This document shows positions 38,063-49,985 of a stretch of 64,000 nt of DNA, piece by piece. The DNA is from Steinernema hermaphroditum. Lineage: Eukaryota > Nematoda > Chromadorea > Rhabditida > Steinernematidae. Made by a program: the position numbers and the translations under genes. A model generated the notes under the pieces. The model ran no database searches. It was not told the origin of the DNA and worked only from the letters and a program-made list of their open reading frames with translations. Position 1 is the first letter of the stretch. Each line of letters opens with the position of its first letter. The DNA lies in the NCBI GenBank assembly GCA_030435675.1, contig CM059624.1:1946769-2010768 (forward strand), in the 5' to 3' direction.

Positions 38063-38785
38063 CTAGGCAGCCTCTCCTCGAAATGCTCGATAGATATCGA
38101 CCAAGTGAGGGGCGATGCCAACGAACTTATGTGCAAATGACAGTGCTATCATACCGTAGAGGAACGTCTCGTTTTCCATCAAAACGAGCCGGAACAAGCA
38201 GGCAGAAAGGATAGCGGTTGCCCAGGCCCTGTACGTGTAGAGGATGGAAGTCCACTCCTCCAATCTCGATAGGAGACTGCTGTTGTGTCCATCGGTGATA
38301 TCCTCCTCGGAACGGTAGTTGGCGATCTTCATTCCGTGCTGCAGGATCTTTTCATATTTCTGGGCAGTCGCTTCTTGGGCGTCGCCAATGGAGTCGAAGA
38401 ACATGGAGATGTGGAAGAAGGAGGCCATCGAGTAGAGAAGGATATCTGAAAAAAGGAAAATAGAGGGGATGTTGGTGTGTAATAACCCACTTTCTGGCAT
38501 GCCCATGAGATGGAACTTCGCGTAGATAACGGGTCCCATGACAAGACACAGTAATGTCATCAGAAGCTGGTCCACAATACGGGTTCCGGGACCCTTGGCG
38601 TCGAACTTGAAGTGGTATAGGCACACGGGGCATTGAAGACCTCTGTCGGGGTTTAGTTCGTTGAATCTGAGGATACAGGACTCGTGGATGTACTTCTGGG
38701 TTCCTCGACAGAGGCATGGGTGAACAAGAGGCTGATCATCGGAGGAAGGGAGATAGCAGATTCGGCATTCTTCGGCAGAGTCCAT
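38063..38785 (-). CDS. RING-CH (MARCH-type) E3 ubiquitin ligase (gene R4)
   Basis: The reading frame is open throughout (240 aa), but comparison with R1 shows a 45-bp intron, 38490-38446 (GTGGGT...TTTTCAG), at the same phase-1 position; exons are 38785-38491 (295 nt) and 38445-38063, giving 225 aa. RING-CH ligands: CRIC, PCLCRGT, IHESCILRF, LQCPVC. Hydrophobic spans: LLMTLLCLVMGPVIYAKF; ILLYSMASFFHISMFF; AILSACLFRLVLM; FLYGMIALSFAH. Retention of the in-frame intron would insert 15 residues between the first two spans. Most similar to R1. Confidence 0.75.
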   Translation of the reverse strand: MDSAEECRICYLPSSDDQPLVHPCLCRGTQKYIHESCILRFNELNPDRGLQCPVCLYHFKFDAKGPGTRIVDQLLMTLLCLVMGPVIYAKFHLMGMPESGLLHTNIPSIFLFSDILLYSMASFFHISMFFDSIGDAQEATAQKYEKILQHGMKIANYRSEEDITDGHNSSLLSRLEEWTSILYTYRAWATAILSACLFRLVLMENETFLYGMIALSFAHKFVGIAPHLVDIYRAFRGEAA

Positions 38786-40344
38786 AATGGAAATGAACTA
38801 GGATAAAATAAGCGTATAGCTTATTGCTCCTCAGGCTTCTTATATATTAAAGTATGAAAAATGCGATGCTTGAAGGATAGAAAGCGATGCCTAGATCTAA
38901 AACTAGAAAAGATGAGATAAATCTGACTGAAAAGGCTAAAGTACAGCGAGAACTCCAGAGGAAGTGGAAGAAGGAACCATTTCTTTGAGGGCGTCAACAA
39001 AATGCTCGTTTCGCAAGCGACCTTTGTCCCACTCTTATCGCCCAACCTCTCCAATTCACACCGCCCAAGCGCTCGCTGTCAACACTCTCCATCATTACAA
39101 ATGTGTGCAAAAGTGCAAACAAAGCGATAAATAATACGTTCACATAAACATTTTGTTGTGATGCGCTCGAGTTTATGTGATATTTCATCAGAAGAAGTCA
39201 GTCGTGGCAGGGAGGGGTTGGTGAGTATCAGAGAAAGCGATACAGTGGTGAAAAATCGTCGAAAAAACGAATAAACCGTTGAATTAGGTGAAAAACAAAA
39301 TATCAACTCAAAAGCACATCGTTGCACCCTTTGTACAACACCTTGTACAACCTGTTTTCGGGTATCACGATTTTCTGAAGGGATGCTTACAGTTTCTGGA
39401 TTGGTCCGAAATCACCCCCACCAATTGAAAATCAGGATTACAAAACTTAGTTTGCTGCATGTTGTCCACATCCCCTATATACAGTCTGCATAAATGGAGA
39501 ATCGACTGTGTGTGTTTTCCTCTTCGATTTGTTTCGCGCCTCTACGTGCAGAAGCATATTTCAGCTTCGCCACATCCCCTGGTGAGTTTATCCCTCTCTT
39601 TCCCAAAACGCCTCCTACTACACATCAACAGGTTTTTGTTGCTTTATTTATTCCGGAGACAAGTCTGCCTTTCTGAAGGGTAGGTGCATGTGACCTTTTT
39701 GAGAGTACTTCTAACAAAATTTAACAAAACAGTAACAGCCTCTCACGTAAGATGATTCTATTCTCCTTGCGCTCCTCCGATCACCCCTTTGGTTTAATAC
39801 CGAACTGCCCTTGCAGTAGGAACCTCATATCGAGAGCAGAGCCGGGTTTCCGCCATATATACTAGGGAAAATTCCGACTGTTCGCGGGGAGCGGTAGCAG
39901 ACCAAGAGAGAAATCCGGATGCCCGTTGCTTCGGCGCTGTTTGCCAATTGTCTCTCGTCGTCTGCGCCCTTATTACCGCTCCCCGCGAACGATCGAAATT
40001 TTCCCTAGTATATATTGCCGGCTCGGATTGCGAAATCAACCCGAGTCGGCATCTCTGGTCGAGAGTCTCAGTAATTTGGTAATTTCCGCAACTCGACTCG
40101 ATATCCGACGCCAGTTGGAAGGCTCCGCTGAAATTACCCTTTTCCGTGTGCAGGAGAGCGATTGGTTGACTGCCACCATGTTTTCGAGAGCATTATCCTT
40201 TTTTGATGGAGTACCGGCTCAGTTGGCATCTCTGCTTGTGATGTTTTGGGACAACACCCAGAAATGGCTGAGCCGATGCCCATCAGGACGACTTGATTGT
40301 TTAATTTATACAAACTTTATTGGCGCTTATGTCAAAATACAGAA
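38786..40344. other. Spacer with a foldback element
   Basis: Contains the inverted-repeat element at 39,855-40,015 and a short open frame around 39,494-39,680 without support. Nothing else seen. Confidence 0.35.
39855..40015. repeat. Foldback (inverted-repeat) element
   Basis: Arms 39,855-39,895 and 39,974-40,015 are inverted copies with only a few mismatches, starting ATATATACTAGGGAAAATT and ending GCGGGGAGCGGTA. The loop is ~78 nt. Relatives of the right half are at 51,225-51,345 and 28,410-28,525. It could be a palindromic MITE or the source of a hairpin RNA. Confidence 0.65.
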
Positions 40345-42799
40345 CTACGCTGGTGGAACAAACGTGGTCACTGTGCTTCTCCTCCGCTCGAACAACTTCG
40401 GGTCCACTTTCTGGACTTCAGGAGTTCTTCTAGCGCACAATATACTCTTAGCCTTCTTCTTCATACATTCCCTTAGAAGCTGGCTGAATGCTGGAAGAAC
40501 AATCGAGTTGACAGCGTTGTCGCCGACCGTCCCAAGAGCGAAGATGAAGCTTCCTGCCGTTCCCCGATCGGCCCATGTGTATTCGATTATGGTTGTTATC
40601 TGAAATATTTCATTCGTAAAACGTTATATTTTCGATTTGCCTACCGTAGGTGGAACCAGATTCACCAGGCAGACAATGGTCAAACGCATTTCCATACCGA
40701 AACTTGGACTTGATCCATCAGAGCTTGATCCAGAACTGGATAGAAAGGCTAAAAACGCTTTATATACAGTAGTAGAATAGCTTAGTCGTACCTCTCTTCT
40801 TATAGCTATGCCATACGATGGCGATTATGTACGTAACCACTACAATTACTACTGTAGCATAGAAGCAAAGGTCGGAGACAAGGCCGAGAAAGGAAGTGAG
40901 CGTGAGGCCAAGGTTGTCGCCACCCATCTCGAGATGAGATGTGGAGAAGAGCTAAAAAGTGAAGGTGAATAGAGTGGAAACGGGTAGAAGCTTACATAAA
41001 ATCCGTCGTCGTCTTCCTCGGAGAAGATATGAAGAAGAATATTGGCGAGTAAGGGGATGGTCCACATGGTCAAGCAGATGACTATGGTGTTCCTGAATGC
41101 CACTATGTTCAGCGAATATCTTGTAGCCATTCAATACTATAGTAACAATTCCTTTTTCTTTTTCGAAAGCAACCAAAAGGACCAACACCCATTGTAGTAT
41201 CTGGGATCACAACGGATCCCAAGACTCAGTTGTACCCGACCGGTAGTATCTCACTCCCACCCTTTCATCGAGATTTCAGTATAGCAACACTGACCTTCTG
41301 GAGAAGATGATGTTCATCTTGGTGTGGTCGATAAGAAAGAGGGCTCGATTCAAAGCAATGATGATGTAATGAGGTAGACTGATGAGTTCGAATGACCCAT
41401 GGATGACGCTGAGCCAGCGGTCGGGAAGAAATGATTCCTGCAAAATAGAATGAGCATAAAAGTCAGGATATTTATTCTTAGGTGGCTCTATGTGGTGATT
41501 ACGACAAAGTCCATTCCTTTACATACGTTCTACTACTCATAACCATCTACTCATTGCATCTTTCATCTCTTGTTTGCTCTCTAAATTCGCGCTTCTTTCT
41601 TTTTGTACTACATTTTTTGTACTTTTTGTACTTTGTACTACATACTACATGTATGCCGATGCCGAATTTTCTCATCCGCATTATCTACCCGACCCCGCAT
41701 TTCCAAAAGCCGAACCAACAATACTTATCCCAAGTTTTGAAAACACCGCCTGCCGTCATAAACTACAAGAAACTTTAAATAGGACTTACGTCGGTTCCAG
41801 CGCTACCCCTCTCACTGAATCGTGTACTTTCCCTAATTATGTCCACTTAGCACTTATTCTTTCTAACAGAGAGTTTTACTTAAATTATGTCCTAATTAGG
41901 AATATAAGCGTCGATTTCCGTATTTTACAGTGGTAAGTGTGTTTGGAGTGTGGGTTTTTGTGACAAGACACACAGCAAAGGGAATCATAATTGAGCCTTT
42001 TCGGCTTTCATCCTATCGGTTTCACGTCCTCTTGAACTCTCTGTTCAAAGTACAACAGCTGTACTATGCAACTCTCCCTCATGGTACTTGTTTACTATAG
42101 GATTCGTAGTCGTATTTAGTTTTAGATGAAGTATGCGACCTACTTTGGGCAATCTCAAACAACACTACTCCAAGAAGCAAACGACAAACCGACAACATGT
42201 ACGGGTCTCGCACCCGATTTTTTTGCATTTCATAGTGTTAAGTGTCGATTTCTGTATTTACAGTGTTCCGATTCAATTCCAATCGGATGCTAGTATTAAC
42301 ACCTAAACATAGAGCCCCGAATGCCCAATAAACACTTGTAATGATGGCGCCACCAGTTGACTCTCTGGTAAACTCGAAACTCATAATGAGAGGTGGCTGG
42401 TAGACTTTTATAAGAATTGTGGACCTACTCTGCACGAAAATGTCATATCTTCGGTTGCTCCTATAATGTATGAACGCCTTATTTGCGTGGGTACATATGA
42501 TTTCAACTTCCCATAATCTGTTATTTGGTACCCAAACTTATAAATAATACATTATCCAGGTGCTCAGCAATAATATCAAAGAACATGCTCACCTCGGGGA
42601 CACCCGCCAGACTGATGATCGGCTGCCAGGCGCACTGGCTGAGGGCGTAGATGTCGTTTAGTGCTTGACTGAACAGCAAAATGAACGTCGGACTTTTGTG
42701 GAGACAGTTGAACAGGCATACGGTAACGAACAGGTACCAAATAATGAATCCAATGGAAATTATTAGAATGGTTAGGGTGCAGCCAAGAAGAGGGTCCAT
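40345..42799 (-). CDS. Nematode chemoreceptor-like seven-transmembrane protein (gene 2)
   Basis: Six exons on the minus strand: 42799-42593, 41437-41295, 41092-40996, 40951-40792, 40748-40645, 40599-40345; all phases agree, 321 aa. TM1 is TILIISIGFIIWYLFVTVCLF; TM3 contains HYIIIALNRALFLID with the LNR motif; TM4 TIVICLTMWTIPLLANILL; TM5 TVVIVVVTYIIAIVW; TM6 EMRLTIVCLVNLVPPT; TM7 FALGTVGDNAVNSIVLPAF. The 207-nt first exon and 255-nt last exon equal those of gene 1 (first) and gene 3 (last) in length. The exon 1-2 intron is about 1.2 kb. Likely expressed in sensory neurons if it follows family habit. Confidence 0.75.
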
Positions 42800-43267
42800 A
42801 TATGTAAGTAGCACAGCTCTGGAATGAGGAAAAGTAAAACCAAAGAGGTCAGGGCAGGAGTACCACTCTCACGAGTAAGCTTAGTGATCAGAATAGATGG
42901 GAATATTTCACATTTTTTGCTTCACGGGTAAGTTCGAACGCAGTTTGAGTCAGCTGACTTCCTCGTGATATGAAAAGTTCCGTTTATGCTGGAGATATTC
43001 TCATAATTATGCGTTGGGATAGCACTCTGTAAGGACAAAACGATTACATTGCAAATTGAGGTGCTATTATAAGACACTGTCTCTGCCACTAAAATTCGAG
43101 GCTAAGCTAGAGTTTCCGAAACCTTCTTATTGCGTGACATGAACGCGTTTGCATACAATTTCGGGTCTTATGCATGTTCGGGGTACAGCAGCCCAGAGGT
43201 CACAAGACACTGTCTTTCGGACGAAGAGGGCTGTGGATGGCGAATATAGATTTGTTTCTACTCAAGT

Positions 43268-43410
43268 CTAACCCAATGAAAAAATGGATGGCAATACGGT
43301 CCACAGTGGCAGAGAACTGGGTGCTTTTGAAGTGTCTTTGTGGCTCATTGCAAACGTGTTTGATTTGTAAACCGTTCGGGGTCGGTTCGACGCCGGCCTT
43401 ACCGACCGCT
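43268..43410 (+). repeat. tRNA-Thr-derived SINE-like copy S3
   Basis: Begins near AAAAAATGGATGGC; shared GTGGCAGAGAACTGG segment; then TGTGGCTCATTGCAAACG (A box), TTTGTAA (UGU loop) and GGTTCGACGCC (B box). Confidence 0.65.
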
Positions 43411-43525
43411 TCTCGATCTCATTTCACTATTCCTACAATCCCTTGTGAACAAAAACACATATCGTGAGGAACTGAATGCGGCGGTATCTACATGAAAAAT
43501 CTAGAAAAATTGGCGCCCAACCCAC

Positions 43526-43660
43526 AAAAAAACGGATGGCCTAGCGGTCCCAAAGGCATAGTGGCAGAGAACTGGCTACTTTCGAACTGCTTGTGTGGCT
43601 CATTGTGAACGCGTTTGATTTATAAACCGTTCGGGGTGGGTTCGATGCCGGCCTCAGTCC
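43526..43660 (+). repeat. tRNA-Thr-derived SINE-like copy S4
   Basis: Same order as S3, 250 bp further on: AACGGATGGC, GTGGCAGAGAACTGGCTAC, TGTGGCTCATTGTGAACGCG, TTTATAA in place of the anticodon loop, GGTTCGATGCC. S3 and S4 may be a tandem pair. Confidence 0.65.
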
Positions 43661-44650
43661 TCCATATGGGAAAATGTACGAGGGAATCTTGCAACATGTT
43701 CAGTTACAATTCAGCAAAAAAGACCCGCTGGCATTGGCTGGACTCGATTAGGACAGTTTCAGGGAAATTCGGAAAACGTGAGCTGCGGATGGTGCGCACA
43801 AAACAAACTTATTTCTCAACAACAATTTGGTTGTGTAATTAAAAAATGAAGCATGATCAGTCTACGCGTTCTTATCATCCCAGTAGTCGCGATCTCATCT
43901 AGGACAATATTTTTATAGGGCCGACATAATCAGATACAATACAAAGGTACATACATTTTTACGAATACTTATACTTCTTATGTCACAAGACTTTCGAGAG
44001 TTTACAACATCTACGAGGCGTAAATCACATTTCCACGCACTCGTGGGAGATGGTCTGAACGAGCACTGAGCGACCTGCTTTACGATCAACGAAACGTTGG
44101 AGAAATGGCCAAATGAACTTGAGGAATGGCGTCCATCGATAGCAACGCCACTCGGAGGGCATCGAAGACGGTAGAGTGGAGAATTCGTAAAGAAGCTGAC
44201 GAAAACAAGATGGTTGCAATGCGTAGTGCGAATCGAATCATAGGCATTCGATGGGGATGGCCCCCAATGTCGCAAGGCACCTAACAAGGGAAGTTTCCTA
44301 AATGCCAAAAGCCGAAGATGTATCTGGTCTCAAAAAGGCACTTGACTTGAAGCGAGTTTGTTTTCTGTAGATGTCCTTTCTTGGGCGTCTCCACCTAGAG
44401 GACGTCACACCGACACGTAAACACAGCTGTCCCTTACTTGCAGAAAGGTCCAGAAATTATTCCCCAGTCCACTTGTTTTTAAAAGTCCACACCTGTCCGT
44501 CCGTAGGTTCCTTCTAGGAACTAGGACGACGTCTTAAATGCACCTTTTAAATAATGATTTAATAATCAACTGCTTGCTTAAACCAATTGACTATTAAACC
44601 TATTAGTCTCTCACTATCGCTAGCGCGAAGTCACGTCCATTCTTAGCCGA

Positions 44651-46525
44651 CATGCTGCACTACAACTTCCTCTCCAGGATGACGTTCTATTCCATTGTCC
44701 ATGTGAGTCATTTTTGGTCCCACTTTAAACGGAGATCATGAGGTCGATCACATGATTGGCTGTAGGTTGCCCCCGGCAAGCTCGTGTGACATTTCCACCC
44801 GCGAGTCGCAAGCCCCTATGGAACATTCCCATGAGGATGGGATACGTAGCCCTTTCCCGCCTTGTTGACGTCTCGAAATTGACTTTTCCATGCAAATCTC
44901 TCAAAATATTTGGACCTAAAACATCATAAGCTCTAGACATGTTATTGGGAATGGCTTTCTGGAATTTTACCAAAAATGAGATGGTCAGGCAGTGGATCTC
45001 TTTTGAAAATTCACTAATCCTTTTAATTTTAGCACAACAACTCAACCTATGGATCGCTCCTATGGTTCTCTGTCGTAGTACTGGCTGTCGCGGTCGCCTT
45101 CATCCTATGGTACCTGATCGTGACGACCTCCTTACTTTGTTGTCTATCCAAGAGCTCCACCTTTGTTTTACTGTTTAGTCAGGCATTTCAGAATGGAAAT
45201 GAGACTGACCATTGTGTGCCTGATGAATCTTGTTCCACCTACGGTAAGCGTTAGTCATTGGATAAAAAAATCAGGTGGATACCAGATTTATATAAAGCCT
45301 CCCGAGACACGAGTTCGACAATGTGAGCTGGTAGGACAAGATGAAGGATAGAAAGTTTGTTGTTTTGTCACTTAATGAGAGCAATCAAGTCAAATAGCAA
45401 ATGAAACAGTAATCCCTTCAACCTATCGCCGGTCCATGAGCCATCCCACCCAAGATGTTCTACAGAACTTGGACCATATCCGGTCCGGTTCATACCTCAC
45501 ACTATTCCCCATTCATTCCCCATCCTTCCCCGTTTCAAGCCCCACCCTATGCTCCGTTCATGCGTCATTTTTGCTCCAGTCCTTTATCCTACCCCGATAA
45601 GATAGAAAAAGCCAAATAGAATAGTAGGTTTATACTAGCCACTCAGGCCGCATACGGCGGCCGCCTATGCTCCGTCTCATCCACGATCCGTGCCTCATTC
45701 CATGCCCCGTTCATTCCTGAGTTCTTCACCGTTCCTTTCCGCCCTTATCCTATACCCCGCTCTTGACTCATGTGTGATCCGATGACTTCCTATCTCCGAC
45801 CCATGCCTAAGGTCAGATGCCCACTCGGATGCTCAGATGCGTGCTAAAAAGCTCAGATGCCAGCTCAGACTTTCTTCACGCATGTGCAAAGATTCACAGA
45901 TCCCTATATGTTGCGCAGATGATTTCCCTCCCCCTGAGAGCAAAGCTCATCCCTTTCATCTCATGATCATTCCCAATAGAGGAGCCCGAAAATGTACGCT
46001 CATTAGTAGGGACAAGATGAAGGACAGAAGGTTTGCTGTTTTGATGCTTCATGGGAGCGATCAATCCCATCGCTGTGAGACCGAAAATCGGGAAAACAAC
46101 GATCGAATGTCTGAAATTCGGATCAAAATTTCGTCACTTTCACTGTAATGGATAAATCCTGGGTCTTATAACGATGGGATTGATCGAGCAACGAAATGAG
46201 AGAACTGGACTATCCATTGATTCATTTTTTTTTCTAAGATCTATATAAACAACCTGCCTTACTTTAGATTGTAACCATAATCGACTTCACATGGCAAGAC
46301 CGAGGAACGGTCGGCAGCTTCATCTACGCTCTTTTAACAATTGGCGACAACTGCATCAACTCGGTCGTCCTTCCCATGTTTAGCCTTCTTCTCAGAGAAA
46401 GCATTAAGAAGAAGGTGAGCATGTTAATGGCGCCACTGGGACTCATCAAGAAGAAGGACAACAAGGTCCTCTTTGAGACTATACGAAAAAGTGGATCCAC
46501 TTCGATGCTGACTACTGTAACATAA
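44651..46525 (+). pseudogene. Chemoreceptor-like gene with a deletion of exons 2-4
   Basis: Remnants match gene 2: an exon-1 part at about 45,033-45,186 (SVVVLAVAVAFILWYLIVTT; KSSTFVLLFSQA), fused directly to exon 5 (MEMRLTIVCLMNLVPPT, ending at 45,243 with GTAAGC) in a different frame, and an intact last exon 46,268-46,525 (TIGDNCINSVVLPMF). TM3-TM5 are absent. A possible upstream exon at 44,651-44,701 ends at GTGAGT. AATAAA at 46,544-46,549 survives. The missing middle and the frame break make a working receptor impossible. Confidence 0.65.
45325..46080 (+). repeat. Duplicated segment and CT-rich degenerate repeats in the pseudogene intron
   Basis: GGACAAGATGAAGGA-AGAAAGTTTG at ~45,331 recurs at ~46,008 with its flank (TTGTTTTG... 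GAGAGCAATCAA-like). Between them lie many CCGTTCAT / CCCCATTC-type short units of imperfect repeat character. Confidence 0.5.
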
Positions 46526-46562
46526 ACTTCATATGTTTATTGAAATAAACACATAGTTAGCG

Positions 46563-47293
46563 TTAGCACAGGCCGTGTACAAATTTCATAATGGCCATAG
46601 CACCATAGGGGGCCAGTATGCCTGTGACGCTCGACCATAAAGCTCTATAGTCATAGATTTTCCAAGTCAGATTTTCGAACCTCTGCAGCCAAGACAGTTT
46701 TCTATCGGGGTTGTAGTCTTCGACATGTGTCACGGTCCTGTTCTTTCCATAAAAGCTGAAAAAGTGAGCTTAGTCTAATAAAATACTCCTTTGGTGGCCT
46801 ACTTGAGCAATAGTTTATCATATATTTCTTGCGAATGCATCCAGAAGAACGTGACAATACAAACGAAGTAGCCCATTCTCGGTAGCACAAGGCCCCAGTC
46901 TACCCAGCTAGCTGGAAAATTGAATGGAGGTCATGCGACGTTTTAGGACTTACCTATGGCGCCAATTATATGGCAGATGACGTAGACAGGCACGTAGGCA
47001 AGTGGAACGGTTATCATAGGATAGAGCGTGGTAAGAAGGTTGATGAGAATCCGATTCCGGGCGAAGAATCGCTCTTCCGCTTCAGGCAGCTGGTACTTGT
47101 GGAGACAGCTCTGACACTTGAAGCCTTTGGCCGGCTGGACGCGGAAGAAGCGGAGGATGCAGTCCTCGTGGATGTACTGCTGAGTGCCGCGGCAGAGACA
47201 TGGCTGCAGAAGAGGACTCTCGTCGGAGGCCGGAAGCCAGCAAATGCGACATACCGCGTCCTCCGGCATAGTCTCAATGTCGATGGCGGCCAT
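46563..47293 (-). CDS. RING-CH (MARCH-type) E3 ubiquitin ligase (gene R5)
   Basis: Exons 47293-46954, 46911-46803 and 46755-46563; phases 1 and 2 agree, 213 aa. The RING-CH starts at residue ~14: CRICWLPASDESPLLQPCLC, then GTQQYIHEDCILRF and FKCQSC. Hydrophobic spans follow (INLLTTLYPMITVPLAYVPV; GYFVCIVTFFW). The ATG at 47,293 (ATGGCGGCC on the minus strand) was chosen over the upstream extension because other family members begin close to the first CRIC. More diverged than R1-R4 and 8 kb away. Its stop lies 38 bases from the end of the chemoreceptor pseudogene on the other strand. Confidence 0.75.
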
Positions 47294-47814
47294 GGTGACG
47301 GAGTGATCGAAGCAATCCTCGCGTGGGGAAATAAAGCGATAGCATCGGAATGGAAATGTGCCAAAATACTGATTACGATGCGTGATGGGCAAAAGTGGAT
47401 AAGAGGTTACCATTTACCGTCGACCAGGCATCAATAAAAGCACACCAAAAACCGTATTTTTCAAAACATTTCATTGAGTCGGCATCTACCATCACAAGCG
47501 CTTTTTTAAGAAATCCTGAACTGGAAAACCTCTGAATTTTTCTGCAAGGTTCCTGCAAATGTCATGTATTTGCACTTTTGGACATGAAAATTTGAAATAG
47601 GCACCTGCTGGAGAAAGTTCAAGAAATGTTCAAAAAAGTCCTGAGGGGTGAAACAAATGAGGAAATACACATTTCCCCCTGTGTGTATTTGAGTGTATAT
47701 TTTAAAAGAAATTGAAAACTAACGGGCTTATCGATTTCTTTGTTTTGCTATCTGTGGGGGGTTGTAGGAATGATTATTGAGGAACGGTCGGTTTAATAAC
47801 AATGGAGAAATTGA

Positions 47815-47940
47815 GGATTGAGACCGGCGTCGAACCCACCCCGGCCGATTACCAATCAAACGCGTTCGCAATGGGCCACGCGGACAGTACAATAGCTAGC
47901 GATTCAATACCATTATATGGCAGTACACTAGTTCGTATCC
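47815..47940 (-). repeat. tRNA-Thr-derived SINE-like copy S5
   Basis: The minus strand has GTGGCCCATTGCGAACGCG (A box), TTGGTAA in the loop position, GGTCGGGGTGGGTTCGACGCC (B box). Confidence 0.6.
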
Positions 47941-48612
47941 CGTGTTTACGTCGGTAAGCTACTGGTGTCCTGCTGCGCGCAGGGCTAATGGTCGCGCAGC
48001 TGCCTTTTTGCCATTTTATAGAAGGCTTTACGAAAATCTCAATTAAAAGCTCTGTATAGTTGTTATTACATTGTCATTCGAATTACGCACCATTTATCCC
48101 ACAATCCAGACGTTTAACTACGTTCCCAATTCCGATTTCTCACGTTTAACTAAAAACCAAAAGATTCAACAACCATTGTAGTGTAATCCGCTATATGCAT
48201 TTCGCGTGGGGGTGATGCTCCACTGGTCCGCTTAAGAGAAACGTTGAGACCCCTTGATTTTACTGAAATCCCCAATAATTATTTTGTGTCCTTCGAATAT
48301 ATTCGTGTCCGATTACTTGCGGCTGGTCGCATTGGTCCTCTCATTCCCACGAATTCGTGCATGCGGTGGCTCAAATAGCTAATCGCGTGATGGGACCCGA
48401 CGGCGCGCTATCCAACTTTTTGCAAAATCTATATGTTGTGGCACGTTCCACAACGTCTCGGATCAGAGAACGAAAGGAATAGAGTGGTGATTCATTGGAT
48501 GGAGAAGGAACTGAATGAGGCAATGCCGTCTTGAGGTTGCATAGCATAGTTCAAGGATGTGCGGAATCCGGGTGGAAATATGTCTTTGCCGCGTTGGTTG
48601 CGATAAGAGCAA

Positions 48613-48645
48613 AAATTCCTGGAGGTATGGGGATTCGAACCCTTC
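48613..48645 (-). pseudogene. tRNA-Ala 3' fragment
   Basis: CTGGAGGTATGGGGATTCGA and the AAAAATT flank match the 3' end and trailer of tRNA-Ala at 2,231; the 5' half (D arm and anticodon) is missing. The match to the trailer points to a DNA copy rather than a processed tRNA. Confidence 0.7.
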
Positions 48646-49985
48646 GGATTCAAACCAACAATCTTTGCTTCCTTCATCTAAACATCCCGCTAAAAATCAT
48701 TCCCTTTTACCATTTCGTACCTTGACCTTTGAACCATTAAACAACACAAACGGTGTTTGATTCTCCTAATTAGCCGTGACCTGTTCTCGGCTGGCACGCC
48801 CTCGCACTTCTCTGCTAATGTAACTCAGTTAGTGTAACATATCTAAATCTCATTCTATTGAGTTTCAATGAACAATTTGATTATCTGGCGCATAAAGCGT
48901 AATTTAAAGCCATTTTTGGAGATGATAATGTCAAACTTTTCTGGCTTGGAGTACTGGAATAGATAGATGGCGGACTGGGAAGTCGTACCTTACCCTAAAC
49001 CAGTCTGAACATGTCAAACAGCTCCACAAATATGACACTTTAGTGATCGATGAGGCATGTCGTGGTCGAACCTACGGCCCTGTTCCATAGCACCATGGTT
49101 CTTTTGGTATTTTTGCATAAAATATGACCCACTGATTTTGGAATGGTGCATAATACTATATGTAGATGGAAGCGGTTCACTAACGTACTAGCTGGATGGA
49201 TTACTTGATTGCCGTCTCTGTAAATGACATCATATCTTTGTCCTGTGATCGAAATCTTCCTAGAGTCAGAGCCAATTATCGTGCAATTTTGTAGAGTTAT
49301 TACATGAGTAGTCGTTGAGATAATTCTCCAATGCTTGGAATCTCATCTTCGTAACATCTGAAAAGTATAGTGTAATGACATTTGCATTGTAATCACCGAT
49401 CTAAATACGTTCTCAAACTCTTGCTCCCCTTTTATGGTGTGCAGTTCAATGATATTACGCAACGGAATAATGAAATATTCACGTCTTGTATCTAAAGGTA
49501 AAAAATAAAACTGTTTGTGCGACTTTGTGCTGAACTTTCGAAACCAGATTAACGGTTGGATATTGTAAGGTGTGTTTTACCGGGGTTACACTTTTGAATC
49601 AACGGTTGACATTTTGCAAGACGTCGTACAAAGCGCAAAGAAGATAAATATCTCACCGTTGTCGTCGTTATTCTCCTTTCTTTGGCATGGCTAAAGCATG
49701 CCTTGTTTTCAACATGTGACCATCTCTACAATAGCAAAACGACGGGACAAGGGGTTTTTCCATTATTTTATACCCTTGGCTTACGGCTGACATATGGCGA
49801 TTAGTTTGTGCGAAATGAAATAATGAAATCCTCAGTTTGACCACTTGGAAATGCAAAGGTCTTTCATCACTGCCTGGTTTGATTATCCTTCCTTGTCTTC
49901 ATCTTAAAACTCAACGAAGAAGATGAAGACCATCATTTCCATGCATGTTCTGCACTGCTCCTTTTAAAACTTGAATACTAATAAT

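Larger units (their letters stand above)
42800..44650. other. Spacer with two SINE-like copies
   Basis: Contains copies S3 and S4. The minus strand at 43,913-44,308 is open in several overlapping frames, but none gives a consistent gene. Confidence 0.35.
47294..49985. other. Gene-poor repeat-bearing stretch
   Basis: Contains SINE-like copy S5 (47,815-47,940) and a tRNA-Ala fragment (48,613-48,645). No exon with family support over 2.7 kb. Confidence 0.4.

Noticed and set aside
38446..38490. Treating gene R4 as intronless because the frame is open
   Set aside because: Paralog R1 has an intron at the same phase-1 site after an exon of identical length, and GT/AG signals are present.
43913..44308. 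131-codon minus-strand ORF with overlapping alternative frames
   Set aside because: Three overlapping frames are all open, none with consistent splice sites or family resemblance.
45420..45980. Tandem-repeat or CRISPR-like look of CCGTTCAT/CCCCATTC units
   Set aside because: Units are irregular in length and sequence with no constant spacer; eukaryotic low-complexity DNA.
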